From Saprospiraceae bacterium (GTDB lineage: Bacteria > Bacteroidota > Bacteroidia > Chitinophagales > Saprospiraceae): a stretch of DNA of 19,485 bases. The translations under genes and the position numbers were made by a program. Positions 6,891-14,902 of this stretch are shown here, piece after piece (position 1 is the first letter of the stretch; each line of letters begins with the position of its first letter). The notes under the pieces are model-generated. The model saw only the letters and a list, made by a program, of their open reading frames with translations. It searched no databases and was not told where the DNA came from. The stretch is from assembly GCA_027009605.1 (NCBI GenBank), contig JALVCY010000695.1, positions 1 through 19,485 on the forward strand, read 5' to 3'.

Positions 6891-6984
6891 TCTTAGTGTA
6901 GTCTTAGTGCAAAACTAAGTGACCTTAGTGGTAAGGTGCATTAAAAAAGAGCTCTTGCTACTTGAACGCCGAAGGCAATGAACG
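6891..6984. repeat. 'cttagtg' direct repeat module, copy 1
   Basis: A series of cttagtg phrases is followed by aaaactaagtgrccttagtggtaagg, a gcattaaaaaaga segment, and the gcc-gaa-ggc hairpin word. Copy 2 at 7254-7349 is closely similar along its length. The pairing of cttagt with actaag gives local hairpin potential. Confidence 0.8.
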
Positions 6985-7025
6985 GTGTATCGGTTTAACG
7001 GTTTAACGGTTTAACGGCGTAACGG
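6980..7025. repeat. Second octamer array (taacggtt)
   Basis: About six degenerate copies of an 8-bp unit (gaacggtg, tatcggtt, taacggtt, taacggtt, taacggcg, taacggct) belong to the same family as 5592-5674 in opposite orientation. They are followed by a 'caattaaaggtcaaggg' phrase that also has an inverted counterpart near 5560-5582. Confidence 0.8.
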
Positions 7026-7253
7026 CTAGGCGGCAAAGAGTTCTTGCAATTAAAGGTCAAGGGTCTAAGGTCAAAGGGGCAGCATCCATCCCCCAAGATG
7101 ATTAAACCACGAAAGCCACCCTATTGTTAACCACCATATTTTATTTTGTATGGAGGTCTTGTTCAGTTGTTTCAGCTGTTTCCTATTTGGAAATCTAATG
7201 TAGCAGCCTAACCACTAAGATCACGCAGAAGACACTAAGACTGCACTAAGAAG

Positions 7254-7349
7254 TCTTAGTGTAATCTTTGTGTAAAACTAAGTGGCCTTAGTGGTAAGGC
7301 GCATTAAAAAAGAACTCTTGCGAATTGAACGCCGAAGGCAAATTGAACG
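7254..7349. repeat. 'cttagtg' direct repeat module, copy 2
   Basis: This is the second copy of the module at 6891-6984. It ends with attgaac-gccgaaggc-aaattgaac and the small hairpin gtgc-aag-gcac (7349-7359), immediately beyond the stop codon of the lipoprotein gene at 7365. Confidence 0.8.
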
Positions 7350-7364
7350 TGCAAGGCACAAAGA

Positions 7365-8573
7365 CTACTGAATGACCATTCTAGGCACCGTCCGGTCTCC
7401 TTCCTTCCAAGCAATCACCAACTTATGCTTCCCATCCGTAAAGCCATATTCGTAGGCTCCATTTTCTCCGTCTTTGATGATTTCGGAGATTCGGTAGTCC
7501 CCAAATTCGGTCACCATCCGCTTCAATAGCCGGTAACTTTTCTTTTCCGAGCTATCTTTATTCAGGATACCACAATGGTCAAAAGGAGCAGCCCAAGGCC
7601 CATCATCAATGATGTTATAGACAAATACTTTGTCAAAATCATGGCGCATTGCTAAGACAATGATTCGCAATAAATAGGCCGCCTGTGTCTCTTCTCCCAG
7701 CAAATTGGAGTCCCAGCCCACTTCACCAAGCCATAGCGTTTTATCTCGGTAGGGATACATATCCGATAATTCTTTCCGCAAGGTCTCCGGCGGTAAAGTC
7801 ACTCTAAACGTATCATTTATAGCATAGGCATGCACCTGCAAAATGTCAAAAAGAGACGTATCAATGTCTTTTACTTGGTTGTTTAACAGCGTCTTTCCGA
7901 AATAATCCGGGCCTGAATTTTGAATGTCTGCCGAGCAAATTTTCATCGTCTTAGACTTAGAGCGCACGCCTTCGGCCAATCCTTTGCTCCATTGATTGAA
8001 GGTTTTGATACCGGGTGTACCGTGTGGCTCATTCCCCACTTCAACGGTGGTAATCAGGCCTTCGAGTGATTCACCGATGGTCTGCCCGTAAGCGAAGCCG
8101 GTCTTATAGGCATCTCCCAACTCATTGGCACGGTAAAAACGGTTAGGATAATTTCGTCCGGTGCCTTCAAAGACTTCCAAAGAGATGGTATTGGTCTCAA
8201 AAAGCAAAGACCAATCACAGAGCCTGAATTTCCAAGCGGCATTGGTATTTTCCCAGTCACAACTGATATTGGGACACTTAGTCATGCAGGGCTTAGGGAC
8301 AAAATCTTTGGGTAACCGCCCCTTCATATCATGCCCCATCAAATAAAAAATCCGATTGTTCCTAAAAATAGATGCCTTGCGCAAAGTCTCTTCATTCCCG
8401 GACAAGAACAAACCGCCATTAACTCCTATCACTTCTGCAAAAGTGGGCGATGTAATGTCTTTTGACCTTTCAGAAACAGGAAGAATAGGCTCGGTGGCGT
8501 TATGACCTTTTTTTTGCGCAAGCGTACAACTACACAATAGAAAAAATAAAATAATCAGACTTGGATACTTCAT
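7365..8573 (-). CDS. Lipoprotein with a GH-A clan (glycoside hydrolase-like) TIM barrel
   Basis: This is a 402-aa exported protein. The N-terminus is a lipoprotein signal with a lipobox-like LCSC and C16 as the acylated cysteine, so the product is probably membrane-anchored. The body resembles a clan GH-A glycoside hydrolase. VEVGNEPHG carries a candidate acid/base E182, VHAY a conserved H248, and WLGEVGWDS a candidate nucleophile E284. The spacing of about 100 residues is typical of the clan. I cannot assign a GH family or substrate. A cysteine-rich insertion (C96, C100, C105) lies before the barrel strands. The gene follows the POT transporters 221 bp downstream, with its own -7 element, so co-transcription is not required. 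Confidence 0.75.
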   Translation of the reverse strand: MKYPSLIILFFLLCSCTLAQKKGHNATEPILPVSERSKDITSPTFAEVIGVNGGLFLSGNEETLRKASIFRNNRIFYLMGHDMKGRLPKDFVPKPCMTKCPNISCDWENTNAAWKFRLCDWSLLFETNTISLEVFEGTGRNYPNRFYRANELGDAYKTGFAYGQTIGESLEGLITTVEVGNEPHGTPGIKTFNQWSKGLAEGVRSKSKTMKICSADIQNSGPDYFGKTLLNNQVKDIDTSLFDILQVHAYAINDTFRVTLPPETLRKELSDMYPYRDKTLWLGEVGWDSNLLGEETQAAYLLRIIVLAMRHDFDKVFVYNIIDDGPWAAPFDHCGILNKDSSEKKSYRLLKRMVTEFGDYRISEIIKDGENGAYEYGFTDGKHKLVIAWKEGDRTVPRMVIQ

Positions 8574-8587
8574 GGGGTTGTTTCTTG

Positions 8588-8595
8588 CAAAAATA
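8588..8595 (-). promoter_or_regulatory. -7 promoter element TATTTTTG of the lipoprotein gene
   Basis: This is an exact TAnnTTTG match on the minus strand, 14 nt before the ATG at 8573. It implies a very short 5' leader. The rest of the 8574-8794 gap shows nothing recognisable. Confidence 0.5.
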
Positions 8596-8794
8596 GGGAT
8601 TTTTTTTGTATGTAGTATGGACTAACAATAACCTAGCACAGCCAAAAGCCAACCACCGATTTTCAAAATTTACGACAAGGCACCGACCATCCAAACAACT
8701 CATCACGCAATCCGACAATCCAACGCCAATTTTGGGACTCTCCCCGACTCCGGAAACCTGTTAGGATTAAAACTTAGGGCTCGTGGTAATAAAA

Positions 8795-10825
8795 TCACTC
8801 CACCCCATGCATCAATCTCTTAACCACCGGACTCAGCAATATCGCCAATAAGCCCAACCCTGCCGGTATCACCGTAAATATCAAAAAGAAAGTGGTCATC
8901 GAATATTGAGCCGTAATCTCTTCAATGGCGCCTCCCATTTTACCGGCCGTCTTGTTACCGATGGCGACGGCGATATACCATACACCAAACATCAAGGCAA
9001 TCATCCGTCCGGGCACCAACTTACTAATATAAGACAAAGCCACCGGAGATAAACACAATTCACCCAACGTATGGAATAAGTAGGCTATTACCAACCACAT
9101 AATGCTCACCGATGCCGCAGCTGCACCTTGCGGAATAGACAACGACCCAAAGGCCAAAGCACCAAATCCAACACCCAATAAAATCAGTCCTAGGCCATAT
9201 TTTACGGAAGCACTTGGATTGTACTTACTCTCCCACCACTTAGAGAATAAGGGCGCAAACATAATGATAAACAACGAGTTAAGTATAGAGAACCACGAAG
9301 CGGGAATCTCCACTTCACTCTCTTTGATGCGACTCACTTTCGCCTTGATAATTGGTGATAGCTCCGACATGGAAACTACTTTGGCGGTTTTTTTTGCATT
9401 TAGGTATATAAATTTTTTCTTGACTTTTAGCAAATTTAAATCATCCCCTACTTTGAGCTGAATCGGCTCAATAATACTTTGAGTCTGAGTCACTACTTTG
9501 ACACCTTCCGGTATTTTAGTAGATTCTGTGATGGGAGTATATTTTTTTTCACCATGGTCATTCACCGTCTCAATTGCCGAATAACTAACTTCGTAGGATG
9601 TGGAGCCCAAATCCCTATTAATCATCCAAAAGACAATGCCCCAAATTATCACAAAGCTAGTACCCAAAATGATGTTGGCCAAAGGATATTTGGAAAAGGT
9701 CTGCTTAAACAATAAAAACAACACGTAGGAAATAATCGCTATCGGCACCACCGTAATAATCAGATTAAAGATATTAAAAATTGTCGCCCATTGCCCGGAC
9801 ATCACCCGGTTACTAAAATCTTTCGCAAAAATAGTCATCGAGCCACCCGCTTGTTCAAAACTAGCCCAAAAACAAACGGTAAATACCGCAAATAATACAA
9901 TCGCCAACATCCGGTCTCGAGTCTGCTTAGGATACCGAAATATTCGTGTAAAAATCAAAGTCAAAAAGGTAAATATCCCGGTCAAGATATAATAGTTGGA
10001 ATAGTCCGTACCCCCGATTTTTAGAAAATTCACATTCGCAATGGCAGAAAGTGGGTCATTAATAATCCAGCTTACGCCAATAATCACACTAATCGCTATC
10101 AAGACTTTATCGAAAGATGTGAAGGGATTAAGCCGGTCTTCCGCAAACTCCAACTTGGGTTCTCGCACTTCGCCTTCTTCCAGCTTCACCGGCGCCTTGC
10201 CTATATTACCAAAGATGTCTTGGGCAAAATAAAACTGCAACATGCCCATAAACATAAAGATTCCGGCCATACCAAATCCATAACTCCAGCCCACTTTTTC
10301 CCCTAAATATCCACACAACAAAATCCCCAAGAAAGCGCCCGCATTGACACCCATATAAAAAATAGTATAGGCGCCATCCTTTTTTTCGGGCGTGTCCTTG
10401 TACATGTGTGAGATAATGGATGTCATATTGGGCTTAAATAATCCATTGCCGATAATCAACAAGCCAATACCGATATACAAAAATATATGCGCAAATTCCA
10501 TGGCCATAGAAGCATGACCCATCGTCATTATAATCGCTCCTAGGACTACCGCTTTTCGATAACCTAAATAATTGTCCGCCAAATATCCACCCAAAATAGG
10601 CGTCAAATAAACCATCGCAGTATAAGTACCATACAAAGCCAAAGCCTGCTTACTACTCCAATCCCAGCCGCCAATACCAACGGCACTCACTAAAAAGAGC
10701 ACCAAAATAGCTCTCATTCCATAATAAGAAAACCGCTCCCACATTTCTGTAAAGAACAGTACAAATAGTCCGGCCGGATGCCCCATTACCTTGCTGTCAA
10801 ACATTGATTTTGTCGAATCACTCAT
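8795..10825 (-). CDS. POT-family proton-coupled oligopeptide transporter with a large insertion
   Basis: This is an inner-membrane peptide/proton symporter (PTR2/POT family of the MFS). The ExxERF motif is present (E27, E30, R31, F32), as are the signature FYMGVNAGAFLG (156-167) and FEQAGG (323-328, TM7). The protein is 676 aa, much longer than the usual 450-550. Compared with the 451-aa paralogue at 12625-13980 it has extra helices between TM6 and TM7 (about 240-300). It also has an insertion of about 160 residues between TM7 and TM8 (about 345-505), comprising two further helices and a soluble stretch of about 100 residues (403-505). MFS topology would place that stretch on the periplasmic side. 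It is the last of three tandem POT genes and has its own -7 element. Confidence 0.93.
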   Translation of the reverse strand: MSDSTKSMFDSKVMGHPAGLFVLFFTEMWERFSYYGMRAILVLFLVSAVGIGGWDWSSKQALALYGTYTAMVYLTPILGGYLADNYLGYRKAVVLGAIIMTMGHASMAMEFAHIFLYIGIGLLIIGNGLFKPNMTSIISHMYKDTPEKKDGAYTIFYMGVNAGAFLGILLCGYLGEKVGWSYGFGMAGIFMFMGMLQFYFAQDIFGNIGKAPVKLEEGEVREPKLEFAEDRLNPFTSFDKVLIAISVIIGVSWIINDPLSAIANVNFLKIGGTDYSNYYILTGIFTFLTLIFTRIFRYPKQTRDRMLAIVLFAVFTVCFWASFEQAGGSMTIFAKDFSNRVMSGQWATIFNIFNLIITVVPIAIISYVLFLLFKQTFSKYPLANIILGTSFVIIWGIVFWMINRDLGSTSYEVSYSAIETVNDHGEKKYTPITESTKIPEGVKVVTQTQSIIEPIQLKVGDDLNLLKVKKKFIYLNAKKTAKVVSMSELSPIIKAKVSRIKESEVEIPASWFSILNSLFIIMFAPLFSKWWESKYNPSASVKYGLGLILLGVGFGALAFGSLSIPQGAAAASVSIMWLVIAYLFHTLGELCLSPVALSYISKLVPGRMIALMFGVWYIAVAIGNKTAGKMGGAIEEITAQYSMTTFFLIFTVIPAGLGLLAILLSPVVKRLMHGVE

Positions 10826-10845
10826 ATTTTGTTGATTTTTTGTGC

Positions 10846-10853
10846 CAAAAATA
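10846..10853 (-). promoter_or_regulatory. -7 promoter element TATTTTTG of the 676-aa POT gene
   Basis: This is an exact TAnnTTTG match, 20 nt before the ATG at 10825 on the minus strand. It lies beyond the terminator of the preceding POT gene, so this transporter is probably a separate transcription unit. Confidence 0.55.
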
Positions 10854-10943
10854 AAGAATTTTAGCGATTAAGTTTTTTACTCCTATTTGGGGACACTCCC
10901 ACAATTAGTAAAGTTTTTGGCACTTTATGCGCACCTGAGCAGT

Positions 10944-10982
10944 AAAAAAAAACGCCCATAATGCGAGCACTATAGGCGTTTT
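10944..10982 (-). terminator. Strong intrinsic terminator after the 520-aa POT gene
   Basis: On the minus strand a stem of about 16 bp (10982-10967 with 10964-10949, aaaacgcctatagtgc against its complement, three G-U pairs) has a 2-nt loop. It is followed by an uninterrupted run of T residues. It starts 12 nt after the stop codon at 10995. Confidence 0.9.
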
Positions 10983-10994
10983 CTCCTATATAGC

Positions 10995-12557
10995 TTACTT
11001 CTTCCGATCCAATCTCTTCACATAGACTTTATCATAAAAGACTAAGGACAAGAAGGTGACAATACCAATCCCTACAAAAATATACAGGATTTGGTTAGGG
11101 TGGTAAGTATCCCACAAATGCTGGGTAAAATCGCCCATATTCATGCCTGTCTTATCTGCTACTTGAGCAATATAGTCATTCTTCGTAATATCCGGTGTCA
11201 CTCCTTTGAGAATATGACCGGTTTTATCTACCACCTTAAACCCCGTTTTGGTGTAGGTGATAAGTTGATTATTCTTATCCAAAATGTCAATCCCTTTGGC
11301 GACAGCTTCATTTTGCGCAAGCGTAATCTTCGCAGACATCTTACCATAAATAGACCCGGAAATCCAACCGGCAATCACATTCCCGACAAAAACCGGCAGG
11401 AAGTAAGTCCCCATATACAAGGCTTCTTTTCCTTTCGGAGAAATCTCTGCGATGTAGGCCGAAAACTTGGGATTCGCCGTCATCTCACCAATCGCAAAAA
11501 TCACAATACCCAAAATAATAAACAAACCATCCCTAAAATAGAAAGCCAAACCTATACCAAGAGAAACAATAATAAAACCGATTATCATCGCATTGATGGG
11601 TTTCCATTTGATGATGATATAGGAGATAAGAATTTGGAAGAAAATAATGGCAAACGCATCCAAATTAATCAACAATTCCGGCTTAGCAATGCCCTCGCCA
11701 CTATCCCCAATCACTGAAGCCAAAATGGGTGAAAAGTTACTAATACTGGAAAATAAATGCTCCAAGTCCACCCAATCCTGGATAAATTTCGGCAGCGTAT
11801 AAAACAACTGATTAAACAAAGTCCAAAAACCTATCATTATCACCAACAAAATGGTCAATCGAGAATCTTGCAAGGCTTCCCATATATTCTGAAAAGACTT
11901 TTTGATGGTCTCGCCTAGAGTTTGGCTTACTTTTTCAACATCACTCTTTCTCTCCTTATATAACAAAAAGACAAACAGCATATTCACCAAAATAACAGCT
12001 GTGGCCATATTGAAAGCGATTTGCCAATTATCCGTCCCCCTTAGTTTACCAACGATAAAAGGACCTATCCACCCCCCTATATTCACCATCATATAAAAGA
12101 TACCAAATCCCATAGATGAATTACTGGAGTCTGTATTCCGGGTCACAATGGCAGAAGCCACCGGCTTAAACATGGCAGCCCCTAATGCCAAAAACATAAA
12201 GACCGCAAAAAATGCCCAATAGCCCGTAATATGACCCAACGTCAAATAGCCAATGGCCAACATGGAATACGATATAATCAAACTCTTTTTGTAGCCTATC
12301 CTATCTGCTATGGCTCCGGTTATCAGGGGCAAAAAATAGAGCGTACCGGTCACAATACCGATGATGGCTCCGCCTTGGTCATCGGTGAAGCCAAGCCCTT
12401 TGACATCTTTTGATGCCACCAGATACATCGCCAAGATAGCAAACATGCCATACCAAGCAAATCGCTCCAGCAATTCCATAATACTGGCCACCCAAAATGT
12501 TTTTGGAAAAGATTTCATTAATCCCCCAAAACTCAGTTCTTTTTTCTCATTACTCAT
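10995..12557 (-). CDS. POT-family-like MFS transporter lacking the TM7 glutamate
   Basis: This is a 520-aa polytopic membrane protein of the peptide/proton symporter (POT) group. TM1 has E28-LL-E31-R32-F33 followed by AWYGM, a variant of ExxERFxYYG. FYMMVNIGGWIGPF (154-167) corresponds to the PTR2 signature. Where both sister transporters read FEQAGG in TM7, this one reads FNQLFY (248-253), so the conserved glutamate is replaced by N249. An extracytoplasmic segment of about 80 residues lies near the C-terminus (about 415-490), before the last helix. It is the middle gene of the POT trio, 67 bp downstream of the 451-aa paralogue, and ends at a strong terminator. Substrate and coupling ion may differ from classical POTs. 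Confidence 0.88.
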   Translation of the reverse strand: MSNEKKELSFGGLMKSFPKTFWVASIMELLERFAWYGMFAILAMYLVASKDVKGLGFTDDQGGAIIGIVTGTLYFLPLITGAIADRIGYKKSLIISYSMLAIGYLTLGHITGYWAFFAVFMFLALGAAMFKPVASAIVTRNTDSSNSSMGFGIFYMMVNIGGWIGPFIVGKLRGTDNWQIAFNMATAVILVNMLFVFLLYKERKSDVEKVSQTLGETIKKSFQNIWEALQDSRLTILLVIMIGFWTLFNQLFYTLPKFIQDWVDLEHLFSSISNFSPILASVIGDSGEGIAKPELLINLDAFAIIFFQILISYIIIKWKPINAMIIGFIIVSLGIGLAFYFRDGLFIILGIVIFAIGEMTANPKFSAYIAEISPKGKEALYMGTYFLPVFVGNVIAGWISGSIYGKMSAKITLAQNEAVAKGIDILDKNNQLITYTKTGFKVVDKTGHILKGVTPDITKNDYIAQVADKTGMNMGDFTQHLWDTYHPNQILYIFVGIGIVTFLSLVFYDKVYVKRLDRKK

Positions 12558-12584
12558 GATTTTCCGTTTTTTATATGATCAGCT

Positions 12585-12602
12585 GGCAATCGTGCGATTG
12601 CC
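12585..12602. other. Perfect inverted repeat between two POT genes
   Basis: The 8-bp arms ggcaatcg/cgattgcc are separated by 2 nt, in the 67-bp gap between the 451-aa and 520-aa POT genes. No U-tract follows in the minus direction, so it is not a classical terminator. It could be an operator, or an intercistronic hairpin that adjusts mRNA stability. Confidence 0.5.
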
Positions 12603-12624
12603 CGTATTTTGTTTACAAAAATTC

Positions 12625-13980
12625 TCAATGCTCATCATCCTCCACTCCATGCGTCAATCGCTCAATCGGCTTTCTTATCAGCAAGACCAATATCCCCAGT
12701 GTAACGCTAAAAATAGCAATCCCCGTAAATATCTTATACTCTCCCAAGCTTTCTGACCACTCTCCCAAAAGTCCGGCCAGCTTACTACCCAGTCCGGTCA
12801 TCGCAAAATAAACCCCCATCATAATCGAAGCATACTTCATCGGTGCCAGCTTGGTCGTAAAGGACAAAGCAACCGGGGACAAACACAATTCGCCTATGGT
12901 GTGAAACAAATAAGCCATCACCAACCACATCATGGATGATGAGCCGGCACTATTGTATTGGACGGTAGCTCCGGTCATAAAAAAGAAGCCTAAACCCATG
13001 ATAATCAATCCGACAGTCATTTTAAAAAAGGACGTAGCCACCTTCCCATGGAGCTTTCTTCTTGCCCAAAAATTAGCCACCAAGGTACCAAATAGCACAA
13101 TAAATGCCGCATTCAAAGACTGAAACCACGTGGCCGGAATCTCATGCCCCATCAACATCCGATTCGTCTTTTCTTTGGTATAAATATTCATCAAACCACC
13201 CGCTTGTTCAAAAGCGCCCCAAAAAACAATCACCATAATAAACGATAGAAACAACACCAACACTCGGTCTTTCTCCACCTTTGTCAATGGGCGATTCATC
13301 GCCGCTTTTACTTCTTCATTTTCGGATGTACCCATAAAATTACCGACATGACGCAAATACTTTTGGCCGGCCCAATACTGAATTACACCCAAGGCCATCC
13401 CAATTCCGGCTAATCCAAAGCCATAATGCCAGCCATACAACTCCCCTACAGTACCTACAATCAGACTAGACAAAAAAGCACCCAAATTAATGCCTATATA
13501 AAAGATGGTAAATCCTTTGTCCCGACGGATGTCTCCTTTCTTGTACAATCCACCGACCATCGTAGAAATATTCGGCTTCAACATTCCAACTCCCGAAACA
13601 ATAAAGGCCAAGCCCGTATAAAAAGCCCACATTTGCTCTACCGCCAAGACACTATGCCCGATAACCAGCAAAATCCCGCCGTATAAAACGGCTTTTCTTT
13701 GCCCCAAAAACTTATCTGCTATAATTCCCCCCGGTATGGCCATCACATATACCAACATCGTGTACCAACCGTACAAAGCCAGTGCATCTCCTTTGCTCCA
13801 TCCCAAGCCCGGGTTGTGTTCCGTCGTCTTGGCCACTAAATACAAAACCAAAATCGCACGCATCCCATAATAAGAAAACCGCTCCCACATTTCTGTAAAG
13901 AACAGTACATACAACCCTACAGGGTGTCCAAATAAAGTTTTCTCCGTTGGTACCGGCGCATCAAGTATATCTTTCCGCAT
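12625..13980 (-). CDS. Compact POT-family proton-coupled oligopeptide transporter
   Basis: This is an inner-membrane di/tripeptide:H+ symporter of 451 aa. It has ExxERF (E30, E33, R34, F35), the PTR2 signature FYIGINLGAFLS (160-171), FEQAGG in TM7 (257-262) and the family motif GELCLSPVALS. TM6 leads to TM7 through a short loop, so the two extra helices (HA/HB) common in bacterial POTs are absent. TM7 leads directly to the PATWFQSLN motif of TM8. It is closely related to the 676-aa paralogue and shares a 45-nt identical DNA block with it over TM1. It is the first gene of the POT trio. The ATG at 13980 is preceded by TTATTTTTTG, one nucleotide longer than the -7 consensus. Confidence 0.95.
   Translation of the reverse strand: MRKDILDAPVPTEKTLFGHPVGLYVLFFTEMWERFSYYGMRAILVLYLVAKTTEHNPGLGWSKGDALALYGWYTMLVYVMAIPGGIIADKFLGQRKAVLYGGILLVIGHSVLAVEQMWAFYTGLAFIVSGVGMLKPNISTMVGGLYKKGDIRRDKGFTIFYIGINLGAFLSSLIVGTVGELYGWHYGFGLAGIGMALGVIQYWAGQKYLRHVGNFMGTSENEEVKAAMNRPLTKVEKDRVLVLFLSFIMVIVFWGAFEQAGGLMNIYTKEKTNRMLMGHEIPATWFQSLNAAFIVLFGTLVANFWARRKLHGKVATSFFKMTVGLIIMGLGFFFMTGATVQYNSAGSSSMMWLVMAYLFHTIGELCLSPVALSFTTKLAPMKYASIMMGVYFAMTGLGSKLAGLLGEWSESLGEYKIFTGIAIFSVTLGILVLLIRKPIERLTHGVEDDEH
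13865..13909 (-). repeat. 45-nt block identical to 10719-10763
   Basis: Both copies encode VLFFTEMWERFSYYG, in TM1 of the compact and large POT paralogues. Identity includes every synonymous position, although the rest of the proteins is clearly diverged. Confidence 0.9.
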
Positions 13981-14081
13981 TGTTTTCTAGGTCTAGTTCA
14001 AAAAATAATGCCCACACAAAAGCAGGCAAATGTCCATATCACTGAACCACATAGGTCTAAGCCCATACAGCTCGGGTTCTC

Positions 14082-14101
14082 TTGCGCTAAAATTAGCGCA
14101 A
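14082..14101. promoter_or_regulatory. 20-bp perfect inverted repeat upstream of the POT cluster
   Basis: The arms ttgcgcta and tagcgcaa are separated by aaat, about 100 bp before the compact POT start codon. The symmetric form suits an operator for a dimeric regulator. No U-tract follows on either strand. No regulator gene is adjacent, and the function is inferred. Confidence 0.4.
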
Positions 14102-14152
14102 TTCTTGCCAGCAAGTTCGTAATAAAATCTTAAAAGTCAGGTAAAAAGTGTT

Positions 14153-14175
14153 AAAAAAACTCTTTTCGGGAAGAG
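14153..14175 (-). terminator. Intrinsic terminator after the DUF4230 gene
   Basis: On the minus strand ctctt-cccgaa-aagag forms a short stem followed by seven T residues. It begins 42 nt after the DUF4230 stop codon. Confidence 0.6.
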
Positions 14176-14217
14176 ATAAATAGCAAAAAGGGGCTTTCTG
14201 CCTATAAATTAGTGGGT

Positions 14218-14841
14218 TTATTGGAGTATTTTAGATTTCTCTTGAGATTTTGTCTGCTCTATATTTGGCGGAAGCACTAGTTTCCAGCCGCTTAGAGACA
14301 CCAATTCCTGCATGGATACCAACAAATCTAGGCCTTGCTGACGTGCTGCATCCATGATTTCTCCATCTTTGGCGACGTGGCGGATATACTCCTTGATATT
14401 TCGATTAATCTTATTGTAGTCTTCTTCCGAAAAACTATTCCAATAGCCTTCCGAAATATCATAGTAGCTCAAATCTTCGTCAATAGACAGGATTTCCGGC
14501 TCCGGCAAGGAAGTGATGGTGATGGTTTTGGTCTTTTCGTCGATGGCGTAGGTCATTTTTTCCAAATCGTAGCCCGCCAGCACCTTGGCATCCACTTTTA
14601 CCATGGCTTTCTTTTCAGAATAAGGGCCCCATCCCATAAAAGGAACTTTATCTTTGTGGGTATAGATTTCGGAGATATTCCCTTCGACGGTGACCAATTT
14701 GGCTACTTTTTTGATTTGGTTGATGACCGTCGTTGAAGAGACATTGGTAAGTGCCGGCCTTGCGGCAAAATGACTCAGCTTCCAACCGGCAAAGCCCGCT
14801 ATCAGCACAACCAAAAGTATGATGATGATGTTTTTTTTCAT
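14218..14841 (-). CDS. DUF4230 domain-containing membrane-anchored protein
   Basis: This is a 207-aa protein with an N-terminal transmembrane helix (about 5-21, IIIILLVVLIAGFAGW) and an extracytoplasmic body. Features matching the DUF4230 family are the early segment KLVTVEGNISEIY, the KKAMVKVDAKVLAGYDLEKM strand pair, TITITSLPEPEILS in the middle, and a C-terminal helix ending in LVSLSGWKLVLPP. No enzymatic motif is visible and the function is unknown. It lies 61 bp downstream of hipT in the same direction, separated by a palindromic repeat (14863-14895), so it may be co-transcribed with the hip operon. Nothing in its sequence ties it to toxin-antitoxin function. Confidence 0.85.
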   Translation of the reverse strand: MKKNIIIILLVVLIAGFAGWKLSHFAARPALTNVSSTTVINQIKKVAKLVTVEGNISEIYTHKDKVPFMGWGPYSEKKAMVKVDAKVLAGYDLEKMTYAIDEKTKTITITSLPEPEILSIDEDLSYYDISEGYWNSFSEEDYNKINRNIKEYIRHVAKDGEIMDAARQQGLDLLVSMQELVSLSGWKLVLPPNIEQTKSQEKSKILQ

Positions 14842-14862
14842 TGCTTTTTATTTTTCTTTCAG

Positions 14863-14895
14863 AACTTTCCTAAAGTTAAAAACTTTTGGAAAGTT
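14863..14895. repeat. Palindromic repeat, copy 1 (hipT / DUF4230 gap)
   Basis: The 15-bp arms (aactttcctaaagtt and aacttttggaaagtt, one mismatch) are separated by 3 nt. A second, perfect copy lies at 19313-19345. Each arm is itself partly self-complementary (aactt...aagtt). No U-tract follows on the minus strand, so it is a repeat rather than a clear terminator. Confidence 0.85.
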
Positions 14896-14902
14896 GTCCC
14901 AA

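Larger units (their letters stand above)
6088..7364. other. Long gene-free region rich in repeats
   Basis: No credible protein gene was found in about 1.28 kb. A 110-codon frame at 6486-6818 (minus) runs across an inverted repeat and the dispersed hairpin repeat, and I regard it as spurious. The stretch holds a candidate inverted-repeat element (6327-6585), the dispersed hairpin repeat (6713-6835), two copies of a 'cttagtg' module (6891-6984 and 7254-7349), an octamer array and heptamer phrases. Within 6088-6326 I see nothing recognisable. Confidence 0.8.

Noticed and set aside
11091..11717. 208-codon plus-strand reading frame
   Set aside because: It is antisense inside the 520-aa transporter gene, whose protein has clear family motifs.
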